The notes: generated by a model not told the origin, from the letters alone. A stretch of DNA of 38,536 bases from an uncultured Propionibacterium sp. (GCA_938036835.1 CALHWB010000064.1:1-38536); one strand, 5' to 3'; shown: positions 23,300 through 31,281, numbered from the stretch's first letter. Numbers and translations are program-made.

Positions 23300-24097
23300 A
23301 TGGAAAACGCCCAGGTCAGATACTCGGTTACCGGCCATATCGCACATTTGGTGTTAAACAATCCCGAACGATTCAACGCCATCGGGCCACGGATGGCCAC
23401 CGATCTGGTGGATACGCTGCGGGCGGCGGCCGCCAACCGGCAGGTCCGTGCCGTTCTGCTGAGTGGGGCAGGGAAGGCGTTTTGTGCCGGCGGGGATCTG
23501 GAGTTCTTTGAATTGGGTCTGGCCGACGGCGACCTGGACATGGCTGGCCTGGTGCGCGCGATGGGGCAGGTGGCTTTGTCGATTCGAACCATGCCCAAGC
23601 CGGTGATCGCCTCGGTGCACCGGGTGGCGGCCGGTGCCGGCCTGGGGCTGGCGCTGCTCTCGGACTTCTGTATCGCTAGCGCGGACACGACCTTCTCCAC
23701 GGCCTTCATCCGGCTTGGGCTGACCCCAGACACCGGGGTCGGTTTCGTGCTCGGTCGTACCCTGGGCCCCGCGCGGGCCAGCGATTTGTTGATGTCGGGG
23801 CGCACCATCACCGCGGCGGAGGCCAAGGCTTGGGGATTGATCACCGAAGTGGTGCCGGCCACCGATCTCGGCCGGGCGACCATGGATCTCGTGGATGGCC
23901 TGGTCGCCGGGCCGGTGGATGCGTTTGCCGGTATCAAGGAGCAACTGTTCGGCACGGTGTTCTCCGGTTTTGAAGAACACCTAGCCCGCGAGGCCGGCCA
24001 GCAGGCGGCCCGGGCGAGCAGCACCGATCTGGTAGAGGGGCTGCGGGCGTTTCGTGAGCGGCGCGCCCCGGACTTCTTGCCGCCGCCGAGCTCTTGA
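23300..24097 (+). CDS. Enoyl-CoA hydratase/isomerase family protein, PaaG-like
   Basis: A crotonase-fold enzyme of 265 residues acting on acyl-CoA thioesters. The oxyanion-hole segments are GKAFCAGGDLEFF and HRVAAGAGLGLALLSDF. At the position of the second catalytic Glu of crotonase the sequence is RLGLTPDTGVGF; this Asp is the pattern of PaaG and of enoyl-CoA isomerases, while hydratases have Glu at both sites. The first catalytic Glu is also not evident. An isomerase role is therefore more likely than hydratase. It is a single-gene unit between galE and the cobalamin riboswitch, with no fatty-acid or phenylacetate genes nearby, so its pathway is unknown. ATG 23300 is chosen for the leaderless -10 spacing. 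Confidence 0.85.
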   Translation: MENAQVRYSVTGHIAHLVLNNPERFNAIGPRMATDLVDTLRAAAANRQVRAVLLSGAGKAFCAGGDLEFFELGLADGDLDMAGLVRAMGQVALSIRTMPKPVIASVHRVAAGAGLGLALLSDFCIASADTTFSTAFIRLGLTPDTGVGFVLGRTLGPARASDLLMSGRTITAAEAKAWGLITEVVPATDLGRATMDLVDGLVAGPVDAFAGIKEQLFGTVFSGFEEHLAREAGQQAARASSTDLVEGLRAFRERRAPDFLPPPSS

Positions 24098-24202
24098 ATG
24101 GCTCTGCTCTGGGTGCCGCCGGGTTCCGGCATCGTCTGGTCTTGGGCGCTGGCTGGCCCGCGAGGATCGCGGGCCGGTTACGGCCGGATGGCACGGTCAG
24201 GT

Positions 24203-24208
24203 TAGCTT
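24203..24208 (+). promoter_or_regulatory. Candidate -10 (TAGCTT) for the riboswitch operon
   Basis: TAGCTT would place the transcript start near 24215, upstream of the whole aptamer. No convincing -35 is seen. Confidence 0.3.
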
Positions 24209-24247
24209 TCCGTCGAACGGGCTGGGCTGGCCGATTGGCTGTGCCGG

Positions 24248-24427
24248 CCGGCGGCTAGGATGCCCCATGGAGGGAACGCCGGTGCGAATCCGGGGCTGTC
24301 CCGCAACTGTCAGGCAATTGGTGATCAGCATGTGCTGCCGCCCGGACACAGACCGTCCGGGCAGACCACGATCGGCCGGAGCCGATCCGGCTGGCTGGGC
24401 ATCCTGCCGAGCCAGATACCTCCGTGC
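24248..24427 (+). ncRNA. Adenosylcobalamin riboswitch (Rfam RF00174 type)
   Basis: The invariant core is easy to read: AGGGAA at 24272-24277, CCGGTGCGAATCCGG at 24280-24294 and CTGTCCCGCAACTGT at 24297-24311 region, the B12 box. The 3' conserved part GAGCCAGATACCTCC ends near 24423. Supporting helices are GGATGCCC (24259-24266) with GGGCATCC (24397-24404), CCCGGAC/GTCCGGG (24341-24361) and GATCGGC/GCCGATC (24370-24387). High adenosylcobalamin would shut off the genes that follow. The leader between the aptamer and ATG 24522 (about 95 nt) holds the expression platform; I cannot assign it as terminator or translation block. The 5' boundary is approximate. Confidence 0.93.
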
Positions 24428-24521
24428 TCCGAAAACCGTCACGATCACGAGGATGACCGTGTTGAATCCGCCGCGCAGTGGTTCACCCATCGGGTCGTGT
24501 CTCGATGAAAGGGTTGACCAA

Positions 24522-26078
24522 ATGACGCCTGTCCCCAATCTCGGCCGCCGTGCCTTCCTCGCTGGAACGACCGGAATCGCCGCCGCGTCCCTCATCGGTT
24601 GCGCAGGCAATGAGCCCACCTCGACACCGGACTCCGGCGGCGCGGGCGGCAGCATAGAACAGTTCACCGCGGCCTTCCAGGGCAATGGCGCCTCCGAGGG
24701 GCTGGACCCGGGAATACACACCGCTTTCATCGATGAGGCCCGGATGCGCGCCCTGTACGACTACCTGTTCGAATTGGATGACACGCTGACCCCGGTCCCC
24801 AGGCTGGCCGAAAGCGCTGAAGCCAATGAGACCGGAGACGTCTGGCGGGTGAGGCTGCGCGATGCGCGTTGGCATGATGGCACCAAACTGACCAGTGCCG
24901 ATGTGCTATACACAATTTCTCGGGTGCTGGGGCCGGTCGAGACCAAGGCCTTTGCGGCCGGGGCCGCCATGCAGATCGTCGACCTGCCGAATTGCCGCGA
25001 AGTGGATGACCAGACCGTGGAACTCGCCCTGAAGACACCGAACTTCGAGTTCCCCACTCAACTGGGCGTCTACGGCATGCGGATCATCAAGAACGGCACG
25101 GTGGATTTCACCACCAAACCGGTCGGTACCGGCCCGTTCGTTTTCGAATCCTTCACCGCGGGTACCGAGATGTCGGCCACTGCCTATGCCGACTACTGGG
25201 ATGGTGCACCGCTGGTGCAGCGACTCACGATTCTGTCCTCGGATCGCGATGCCCGGGTGAACGCCATCCAGTCGGGCCAGGTCGACTATGTGGACGACCT
25301 GACCGCGGCCGGGGCCACTCAACTGGAGGCCGTCAAGGGCATCAGCGTCCGACGTATTCCGAACTGCCAGATCTACTCGTTCATCATGAAGACCTTCCGG
25401 TCGCCATTCGATGATCCGGTCGTTCGTGAGGCCCTGTTCACCGCCTTCGACCGCGAGGAACTCGTCCGGGTCGCATTGGAAGGAGATGGCCAGGTTGGCA
25501 ACGATCTGTTTGGCCCGGGATTCCGCTACTACGCCGGCGACATCCCACAACGGGTCTTCGACCCCGATGCCAGCCGGGCCGCGCTGGCCAGAGCCGGGCG
25601 CGACGAACTGGCCTTTTCGCTGTTTACCGCACCGGCGGCGTCCGGTTTTCCGGAGGCTGCCGCGCTGGTGGTGGACCAGGCCGCCCGGGGCGGAATCCGG
25701 ATCCAGCTCGATCAGGGGGCCAAGGACACCTACTACTCGGAGGTCAAGGAACGCGGCGATATCACGATGAGCCGTTCCGGCCCGATGCCGCTGCCCAACC
25801 ATTTCGCGATGCGCCTGAAGGCGGATGCGCCACAGAACTACGGTAAATGGCAGGACCGGGAGTTCAACGACCTCTACAGCAAGGCGCTGGCCACCAAGGA
25901 CGATGATGCCCGGACGAAGGTCTACCACGACATGCAGCGGATCATGCACGAGCGGGGCAACTGGATTGTCTATGGCACCGCGCCGCTGCGCAACGCGGTA
26001 AGCGAGAAATACCGGCTCGCGCCGGCCCCGACCAACACCACCGGCTATGCCCGGTTCGACAAGGTGCAACTGGCATGA
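24522..26078 (+). CDS. Peptide/nickel-type ABC importer, substrate-binding lipoprotein
   Basis: A family 5 solute-binding protein (DppA/NikA/OppA type) of 518 residues that captures substrate outside the membrane. The N-terminus joins a twin-arginine motif (GRRAFLAG, Arg9-Arg10) to a lipobox LIGC (Cys27), so it should be a Tat-exported lipoprotein. Family landmarks are the RVRLRDARWHDGTKLTSADV block and KPVGTGPFVFESF. ATG 24522 is preceded by AAAGGG at 8 nt; the open frame extends upstream through the riboswitch, but that part is not coding. The riboswitch makes the likely cargo cobalt, a cobalt chelate or a corrinoid/precursor. Family 5 proteins also bind peptides and nickel, and no ligand residues can be assigned by eye. 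Confidence 0.88.
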   Translation: MTPVPNLGRRAFLAGTTGIAAASLIGCAGNEPTSTPDSGGAGGSIEQFTAAFQGNGASEGLDPGIHTAFIDEARMRALYDYLFELDDTLTPVPRLAESAEANETGDVWRVRLRDARWHDGTKLTSADVLYTISRVLGPVETKAFAAGAAMQIVDLPNCREVDDQTVELALKTPNFEFPTQLGVYGMRIIKNGTVDFTTKPVGTGPFVFESFTAGTEMSATAYADYWDGAPLVQRLTILSSDRDARVNAIQSGQVDYVDDLTAAGATQLEAVKGISVRRIPNCQIYSFIMKTFRSPFDDPVVREALFTAFDREELVRVALEGDGQVGNDLFGPGFRYYAGDIPQRVFDPDASRAALARAGRDELAFSLFTAPAASGFPEAAALVVDQAARGGIRIQLDQGAKDTYYSEVKERGDITMSRSGPMPLPNHFAMRLKADAPQNYGKWQDREFNDLYSKALATKDDDARTKVYHDMQRIMHERGNWIVYGTAPLRNAVSEKYRLAPAPTNTTGYARFDKVQLA

Positions 26079-26323
26079 ACCGGTTGCGTGCGGCCCAGTG
26101 CCGGTTGGCGAACCGGGATGCCCGGCAGTTCGAGTATCCGCCGCGCCGGAAGGAACGCCGCGAGGCGATTGACCGGCCCGCCGGGCCGGTGGCTTCGAAC
26201 GCCCCTTCGCCGGCCTGCCGGCGATGCTCGGCCGGCTCGTTGACGCTCTGTCGGTGGACGGGGATCGCCGGGCGCGACCCGCGGCAGTACGGGGATGATC
26301 GGGTTGTCGTCGGTCTGGTCTGA
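26075..26323 (+). CDS. Possible small Cys/Arg-rich protein inside the transporter operon
   Basis: An 82-codon ORF whose ATG overlaps the stop of the binding-protein gene (ATGA, 26075-26078) and whose end overlaps the permease gene by 29 nt. Third positions are mostly G or C, as in real genes here. It has no signal or membrane segment and is basic, with Cys9 and a cluster Cys48-x2-Cys51-x6-Cys58. I recognise no family. It fills a 216-nt gap that is otherwise unexplained in a tightly packed operon. It could be a small metal-binding or regulatory partner, or only a coupling ORF that carries ribosomes to the permease, or chance. Confidence 0.35.
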   Translation: MNRLRAAQCRLANRDARQFEYPPRRKERREAIDRPAGPVASNAPSPACRRCSAGSLTLCRWTGIAGRDPRQYGDDRVVVGLV

Positions 26324-27299
26324 ACTGCGTGGCTGGTTCTCCGGCGACAGCACCGGAGCCTATGTCTGCCAGCGGCTGGGGTTGGCGGTGCTGCAGATCG
26401 TCATTTTGCTGGTGTTGCTGTTCGTGCTGGTGGTGTTGCTGCCGGGCGATACCGCGGATGTGCTGGGCAATGAGGTGCTCGGCGCCCAGCAGATGCAGCA
26501 CCAGCGCGAGGCGATGGGATTGAATCGACCGCCGGTTCAGCGTTTCGCGATCTGGCTTGGTGGGTTGGTACACGGCGAGCTAGGGCGGTCCCTGGCCGGC
26601 GACCAACCGGTGGCCCAACTGATCGCCGGGCCGTTCGCGGTCACCGGGCTGCTGGCCGCCTGCGCGGTGCTGATCCTGGTGCCGGTGACCTGGCTGGCAG
26701 GGTTCGCCAGCGGTCTGCATCCGGGCTCACCGCTCGACCGGCTGATCACCGCGATCAGCATCGTGCTGGATTCGGTACCCGATTTCGTGCTGGCCCTGCT
26801 GCTGGTCGCCTGGCTGTCGTTGTCCTGGGGGCTATTCCCGGCCACCCTGATGGGGGTCGATCTAGCCACGATGCTGCGGCATCCCGGGTTCATGGTGCTG
26901 CCGTTGATCGTGATGGTTGCCCGGGTCAGCGCCCCGCTGATCCGGCAGGTGCGGGCCGGGGTGATAAACGTGATGGCTGAGCCATACGTGACCCAGGCTC
27001 GTCGCCTGGGGATGCCTCGTTGGCGGTTGCTGACTCGCTATGTGGCGCCGAACGCGCTCGCCCCGGCCATGCAGGAACTGGGCCGCACCAGCGATGGCCT
27101 GCTTTCCGGGGTGCTGATCGTGGAGGCCATCTTTGTGGTGCCCGGGGTGGCGTCCACCCTGATCAATGCGATCAGCACCCGGGATGAACCGGTGGTGCTC
27201 GGGGTGATGCTGATCACCGGGACGTTGGCGATTCTGGTCAATGTAGGTATCGATGTGCTCGGGCGGATCATGGTGCCCAGATCGGTGCGTACGGCATGA
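26295..27299 (+). CDS. ABC importer permease, NikB/DppB type
   Basis: The first transmembrane subunit of the importer, 334 residues with about six helices. The family's N-terminal helix ends in VLLPGDTAD (cf. LLPGDP). The cytoplasmic EAA-like loop reads EPYVTQARRLGMPRWRLLTRY, which contacts the ATPase. The C-terminal VEAIFVVPGV is also typical. ATG 26295 has only a weak GGGG before it, which suits coupling from the small ORF that overlaps it. The N-terminal 25 residues before the first helix are longer than usual. The next gene overlaps by 4 nt (ATGA). Confidence 0.9.
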   Translation: MIGLSSVWSELRGWFSGDSTGAYVCQRLGLAVLQIVILLVLLFVLVVLLPGDTADVLGNEVLGAQQMQHQREAMGLNRPPVQRFAIWLGGLVHGELGRSLAGDQPVAQLIAGPFAVTGLLAACAVLILVPVTWLAGFASGLHPGSPLDRLITAISIVLDSVPDFVLALLLVAWLSLSWGLFPATLMGVDLATMLRHPGFMVLPLIVMVARVSAPLIRQVRAGVINVMAEPYVTQARRLGMPRWRLLTRYVAPNALAPAMQELGRTSDGLLSGVLIVEAIFVVPGVASTLINAISTRDEPVVLGVMLITGTLAILVNVGIDVLGRIMVPRSVRTA

Positions 27300-28156
27300 G
27301 CGCGACTAGTTGGCGGCGGCTGCGCATCGGTGGTTTTCTGTTGCTGATCCTGCTGCCTGTCCTGATCGGGCTGATCGGCCCGCTGCTCGCGCAGCTTGGC
27401 CCGCAGACCAGCCAGGCCCCGTTTGGGCCATCGGTGTGGTCCCCGTTTGGGACCGACCGGTTGGGACGCGATGTGGCGGTCGCGGCACTGCTCGGCGGGC
27501 GCAGCCTGATCGTGGTGACCACCGCCACCGCGGTGGTCACCTATGCCATTGGTTTTGTGCTGGGCGCAATAGCGGCTACCACGCAGCGACGCTGGATCGA
27601 AGAGTTGATCATGCGTCCCATCGACGTGCTGCTCTGCCTGCCCAGCCTGTTGCTGATCATCCTGGCGGCGCTCTACGGCAAGGGGTCCGCCCTTGCGGTG
27701 GCTGCGGCGGTCGGGCTGGCCAGTCTGGCCCCGATCGTGCGGTTCGTTCGAATGGCGGCCCGCTCCAGCCTGCACGGCCCGGTGATGGACGCCCTGGTGC
27801 TGACCGGTGCCAGCTGGTTCACCCGCTATGTGCGGGTTGGCCTGCGGGCGATGCTACGGCCGGTGGCAGCAGACTTTGGCGTCCGGTTGTCCGCGATGAT
27901 CTACATCTTGGCCTCGGCCAACTTCCTCGGCCTGGGTTTCGACCAGACCTCGCCCGACTGGGCGGTGACCGTGGCCGCCAACAAGGATGCCCTGTTGGTC
28001 TCGCCGGGCGCGGTGCTGGTGCCGGCCGGGCTGATCGTCTCCCTGGTGGTCGGCATCAACCTGCTTTGGGACGAACTGCTGCGCGACCCAACCGGACTCG
28101 CCCGGCAGCGTGCCCTGATGCAGGCCCGCGCCGAGCAGGAGGGTGGGCGGCAATGA
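27296..28156 (+). CDS. ABC importer permease, NikC/DppC type
   Basis: The second transmembrane subunit, 286 residues. The N-terminal helix is followed by the DppC-specific FGTDRLGRDVAVAALLGGR block. The ATPase-coupling loop is divergent: VMDALVLTGASWFTRYVRVG in place of the usual EAARALGAS-type sequence, with Gly-Ala kept. C-terminal FLGLGFDQTSPDWAV matches the family's LGLGxxPPxPSWG element. It overlaps both neighbours by 4 nt (ATGA). It would pair with the permease at 26295 and the fused ATPase. Confidence 0.9.
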   Translation: MSATSWRRLRIGGFLLLILLPVLIGLIGPLLAQLGPQTSQAPFGPSVWSPFGTDRLGRDVAVAALLGGRSLIVVTTATAVVTYAIGFVLGAIAATTQRRWIEELIMRPIDVLLCLPSLLLIILAALYGKGSALAVAAAVGLASLAPIVRFVRMAARSSLHGPVMDALVLTGASWFTRYVRVGLRAMLRPVAADFGVRLSAMIYILASANFLGLGFDQTSPDWAVTVAANKDALLVSPGAVLVPAGLIVSLVVGINLLWDELLRDPTGLARQRALMQARAEQEGGRQ

Positions 28157-29628
28157 GCCGACTGGTCGCCGCCAGCGGACTGACTGCGCACGTGGGTGGC
28201 ATAGCGATATTGCACCAGGTCAGCTTCGAGGTCGATGCCGGTGAGGTGGTCACCCTGTTCGGGCCCTCGGGGGCAGGCAAGACGACGATCGCCTCCCTGG
28301 TGCTCGGCGAGCCGGCTCCGGGTGTTTGTTTCACTGGAAAACTCGATGTCGCGGCGGGTGGTAGGCGGGCGGGGATCGGCTATCTGCCGCAGCATGCTGG
28401 GGACACCTTGAATCCCTCGCGACGTATCGGCGCCAGTCTGGCCGACCTGGTTAGGCTGCATCGTCCCGAATCCTGCACCGGTGGCCGGGGATCGGTCACT
28501 GCGGCCGTCCTGGAGGTACTTGCCGAGGCCGCCTACCCGGTCGCCGGCGACCCCCGCGAGCTGCTGCGTCGCTATCCCTGGCAGTTCTCGGGCGGGCAGC
28601 GGCAGCGCCTGGCACTGGCCCAGGTGCTTACCGCGCGTCCCCACCTGCTGGTATTGGACGAACCCACCGCCGGATTGGATACCGAGGCCCGCGCCGGGGT
28701 GATCGACCAGATCCGCGCGCAACGGGCACGCGGCCTGGGCGTGCTGCTGATCACCCACGACGTTCACGTGGCCCGCAGCCTCAGCGATGCCATATACGAA
28801 ATAGACCATGGCAGGCTGGGACCCCGGCGGCTGGCTGGGCAACTGCCCGCTACGGCGGATCCTACCCGTGCGCCCGAGCCGGAATCCGGGATTCCGCTAG
28901 CCGAGTTTTCCGGTCTTGAGGTGCGGCACGGCAGCCAGGTGGCGTTGGCCCCCCTAGATTTGACATTGGCTGCCGGCGAGGTGCTGGTGGTGATGGGCAG
29001 CTCGGGTGCCGGCAAATCGACCCTGGCCCGCTGTCTGGTGGGGCTAGACCGTCCCACTAGGGGAGCGGTCTGCTGGCGGGGCCAGCGATTGCCGATGGCT
29101 CGCAACCGGTCGCGGTCTCAGCTTGCCGATATCCAATATGTGTGGCAGGAGGCAGCGGCATCCTTCGACAGGTTCCGGCCGATACTCACCCAGTGCGTGG
29201 ATGCCGCGGTCAATCTGCGTCGCCGATCGCGTTCCGATGCCGAGCGCTCCGTACTGGCCCTGTTCGAACGGGTGGGGCTGTCGCCTGCCCAGGTCAGGCG
29301 CACCAGCAGCGGATTGTCGGGCGGGCAGCTGCAGCGCGCGGCGTTGGTGCGAGCCCTAGCGACCGAACCCCAATTGCTGGTCTGTGACGAGGTGACCACG
29401 GCGCTGGACCATGAGATCGCCGCAATCGTACTGGACTGCATCCGCGATTGGCAGCAGACCAGCGGATCGGCGGTGCTGTTGATCAGCCATCTGCTTGGCC
29501 CATTGGTATCGATGGCCCACCGGCTGGCGGTGTTGCAGGCCGGCCGGCTGCGTTGGCTGGGCACCATGTCTGAGGCGATCCACAGCCACGATGAATTGCT
29601 CGCCGGTCTGCTGGCGGCGCGTGGCTGA
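28153..29628 (+). CDS. Fused double ATPase of the peptide/nickel-type ABC importer
   Basis: Two complete ABC ATPase domains in one 491-residue chain, equal to NikD plus NikE (or DppD plus DppF). Domain 1 has Walker A GPSGAGKTT (about residue 37), signature FSGGQRQRLALAQ, Walker B LLVLDEPTAGLD and H-loop ITHD. Domain 2 has Walker A GSSGAGKST (about 282), signature LSGGQLQRAALVRAL, Walker B LLVCDEVTTALD and H-loop ISHL. Both nucleotide sites look intact. The usual C-terminal oligopeptide-transporter extension with its iron-sulfur cysteines is missing. ATG 28153 overlaps the upstream stop by 4 nt; the open frame continues upstream in the permease but is not coding there. It is the last gene of the riboswitch operon. 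Confidence 0.92.
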   Translation: MSRLVAASGLTAHVGGIAILHQVSFEVDAGEVVTLFGPSGAGKTTIASLVLGEPAPGVCFTGKLDVAAGGRRAGIGYLPQHAGDTLNPSRRIGASLADLVRLHRPESCTGGRGSVTAAVLEVLAEAAYPVAGDPRELLRRYPWQFSGGQRQRLALAQVLTARPHLLVLDEPTAGLDTEARAGVIDQIRAQRARGLGVLLITHDVHVARSLSDAIYEIDHGRLGPRRLAGQLPATADPTRAPEPESGIPLAEFSGLEVRHGSQVALAPLDLTLAAGEVLVVMGSSGAGKSTLARCLVGLDRPTRGAVCWRGQRLPMARNRSRSQLADIQYVWQEAAASFDRFRPILTQCVDAAVNLRRRSRSDAERSVLALFERVGLSPAQVRRTSSGLSGGQLQRAALVRALATEPQLLVCDEVTTALDHEIAAIVLDCIRDWQQTSGSAVLLISHLLGPLVSMAHRLAVLQAGRLRWLGTMSEAIHSHDELLAGLLAARG

Positions 29629-29719
29629 GCAGGCCCAAGACCCGGCAGACCGGCGGTCCTACCGGCCCTGCGGGTGCGATATCCGTTATTCCGACTTGCC
29701 GGCGTGGAAGAATCGGGTC

Positions 29720-30589
29720 GTGACCGAGACCTCCGGCCTATTGATCATCGATAAACCCGCCGGTTTGACCTCGCATCAGGTGGTCGGCCGGGTCCGACGA
29801 GTGCTGGGGACGCGCAAGGTCGGCCATGCCGGCACGCTTGATCCGATGGCCACCGGGGTGTTGATCGTCGGCATCAACCGTGCCACGCGGCTACTCGGCC
29901 ATCTGGCGCTGCACGACAAGGCCTATTCGGCCACCATTCGGCTGGGGATCCAGACCACTACCGACGATGCCGAGGGCGAGCCGGTGACCATCGGCGATGC
30001 AGGTGGGCTGGACCCGGAGACGATCGAGGATGCCATGGCCGGGCTGCGCGGCGCCATCCACCAGGTACCGAGCAGCGTGTCGGCGATCAAGATCGCCGGA
30101 CAACGTGCCCATGCCCTAGTGCGCGCGGGGGAGCGGGTGTCATTGGCCGCCCGTCCGGTAAAGGTGGCGCGCTTCGAGGCGACCGGGTTACACCGGATGG
30201 GCGCCATGGTCGATCTGGACGTGGCGGTGATTTGTTCGTCGGGCACCTATGTCCGGGCGTTGGCGCGGGATCTGGGCGGGGCACTGGGTGTGGGTGGCCA
30301 TCTGACCCGGCTGCGACGTACCCGGATCGGCCGCTATGACCTCGCCGGGGCGATCGCGCTGGATCGGCTAGCCGGCGACACACCCCTGCTCAGCATGGCC
30401 CGGGCCGCCGAGTTGAGCTTTCCGGTGCTGCGGGTGGGCCCTGAGGATGCCCGCAGTATCGGCTTCGGCCGCCCGCTGGACTTACGGGTGCCGGCCGATC
30501 CGACCGGGATGATCGGCCCCGATGGCACGCTGCTGGCGCTCTACCGTCCGGCGGGCGAGCAGGCTCGTGCGGTGGCTGTACTGAACTGA
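29720..30589 (+). CDS. truB: tRNA pseudouridine(55) synthase
   Basis: TruB makes pseudouridine 55 in the T-loop of nearly all tRNAs. The 289-residue product has LLIIDKPAGLTSHQVVGRVR at the N-terminus and the catalytic GHAGTLDPMATGVL (Asp41). Later LRGAIHQVPSSVSAIKIAG and SSGTYVRALARDLG are also family blocks, and a C-terminal PUA-like region follows. GTG 29720 begins at the conserved N-terminus, with GGAAG 9 nt upstream; the longer in-frame reading overlaps the ATPase gene. Elsewhere it follows rbfA closely; here the accessory region separates them. It is followed by marC in the opposite direction. Confidence 0.95.
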   Translation: MTETSGLLIIDKPAGLTSHQVVGRVRRVLGTRKVGHAGTLDPMATGVLIVGINRATRLLGHLALHDKAYSATIRLGIQTTTDDAEGEPVTIGDAGGLDPETIEDAMAGLRGAIHQVPSSVSAIKIAGQRAHALVRAGERVSLAARPVKVARFEATGLHRMGAMVDLDVAVICSSGTYVRALARDLGGALGVGGHLTRLRRTRIGRYDLAGAIALDRLAGDTPLLSMARAAELSFPVLRVGPEDARSIGFGRPLDLRVPADPTGMIGPDGTLLALYRPAGEQARAVAVLN

Positions 30590-30596
30590 ACCAGTG

Positions 30597-30623
30597 TGCC
30601 GGTAGCCCGCCGGTGGGCTGGCA
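30597..30623. terminator. Hairpin between truB and the convergent MarC-family gene
   Basis: TGCC then AGCCC (30597-30608, with a 3-nt bulge) pair with GGGCT and GGCA (30615-30623). It lies between convergent stop codons. No T-tract follows. Confidence 0.35.
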
Positions 30624-30674
30624 GAAATCGGCGGCCGGCCGTTGGGCACCGGGCCGCCCGGGTCTTCGGCTTGG

Positions 30675-31274
30675 TCAGCGCCGCACAGCGAAGAATTCGG
30701 CGATTCCCGACAGGGTCATCTGGGTGGCGATGATCACCAGCACCATACCCATCAGGCGTTCCACCGCGACCAGCGCCTTCTCGCCCACCACCCGGTGAAG
30801 TCCCTGGCTGAAGTAGAGCACCACTGCCGATACCAGCCAAGCCAGGATCAGCGCCACCAGATAGCTGGTTAGGGCCGCAGGATTGCCGGAAACCACCACC
30901 ACCTCCATGGCTAGCAGGGAAGGCCCGGCGAAATAGGGCACCGCGAGCGGAACGATGAACGGTTCGTCGTCGGGCGAGGGCTCCCGTAGGCTGCGTTCCG
31001 GGGTCGGGAAGATCATCCGCAACGCGATCAGCATCAAGATCACCCCGCCGCCCACGGTGAGCGCCGAGGACTCGATATCGAACAGGTCGAGGAAGGCACG
31101 TCCCCCGAACAGGAACACCAGCATCACTACCAGCGCAATGAGCAGTTCCCGTACGATCACCCTACGGCGGCGTTCCGGCGCGGTGCTACGCAATGCGGTC
31201 AGGAACAGCGGGACATTGCCGAGCGGGTCCATGATCAGTGCGAAGACCACGGCAGACGACACGATCAACTCCAC
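30675..31274 (-). CDS. MarC family integral membrane protein (YhgN-like)
   Basis: A six-helix inner-membrane protein of 199 residues, the usual length of the family. The protein has the paired motifs IMDPLGNVPLFL near the N-terminus and PLAVPYFAGPSLLAM in the middle, an internal duplication typical of MarC. Its function is unknown; an early link to multiple antibiotic resistance in E. coli was withdrawn. I chose GTG 31274 (N-terminus MELIVSSAV) in place of ATG 31310. It aligns with the start of YhgN, and TACCTT (31282-31287) lies exactly 7 nt before it, a leaderless arrangement. It is transcribed against truB and ribF and breaks up the truB-ribF pair. Confidence 0.88.
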   Translation of the reverse strand: MELIVSSAVVFALIMDPLGNVPLFLTALRSTAPERRRRVIVRELLIALVVMLVFLFGGRAFLDLFDIESSALTVGGGVILMLIALRMIFPTPERSLREPSPDDEPFIVPLAVPYFAGPSLLAMEVVVVSGNPAALTSYLVALILAWLVSAVVLYFSQGLHRVVGEKALVAVERLMGMVLVIIATQMTLSGIAEFFAVRR

Positions 31275-31281
31275 GTTGGAC

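Noticed and set aside
24235..24262. TTGGCT and TAGGAT 16 bp apart, looking like a promoter
   Set aside because: Transcription from it would start near 24269 and omit the 5' strand of the riboswitch helices (24259-24266), so the aptamer could not form.
24370..24387. GATCGGC/GCCGATC hairpin as a terminator
   Set aside because: It lies within the riboswitch aptamer region and is not followed by T residues; it is better read as a peripheral helix.
24054..24521. Upstream in-frame extension of the binding-protein gene
   Set aside because: It would translate through the end of the previous gene and the riboswitch; ATG 24522 gives a proper Tat lipoprotein signal.
24906..26573. 555-codon open frame on the minus strand across the binding protein and permease
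   Set aside because: The forward strand carries clear SBP and permease domains; the reverse translation has no recognisable motif.
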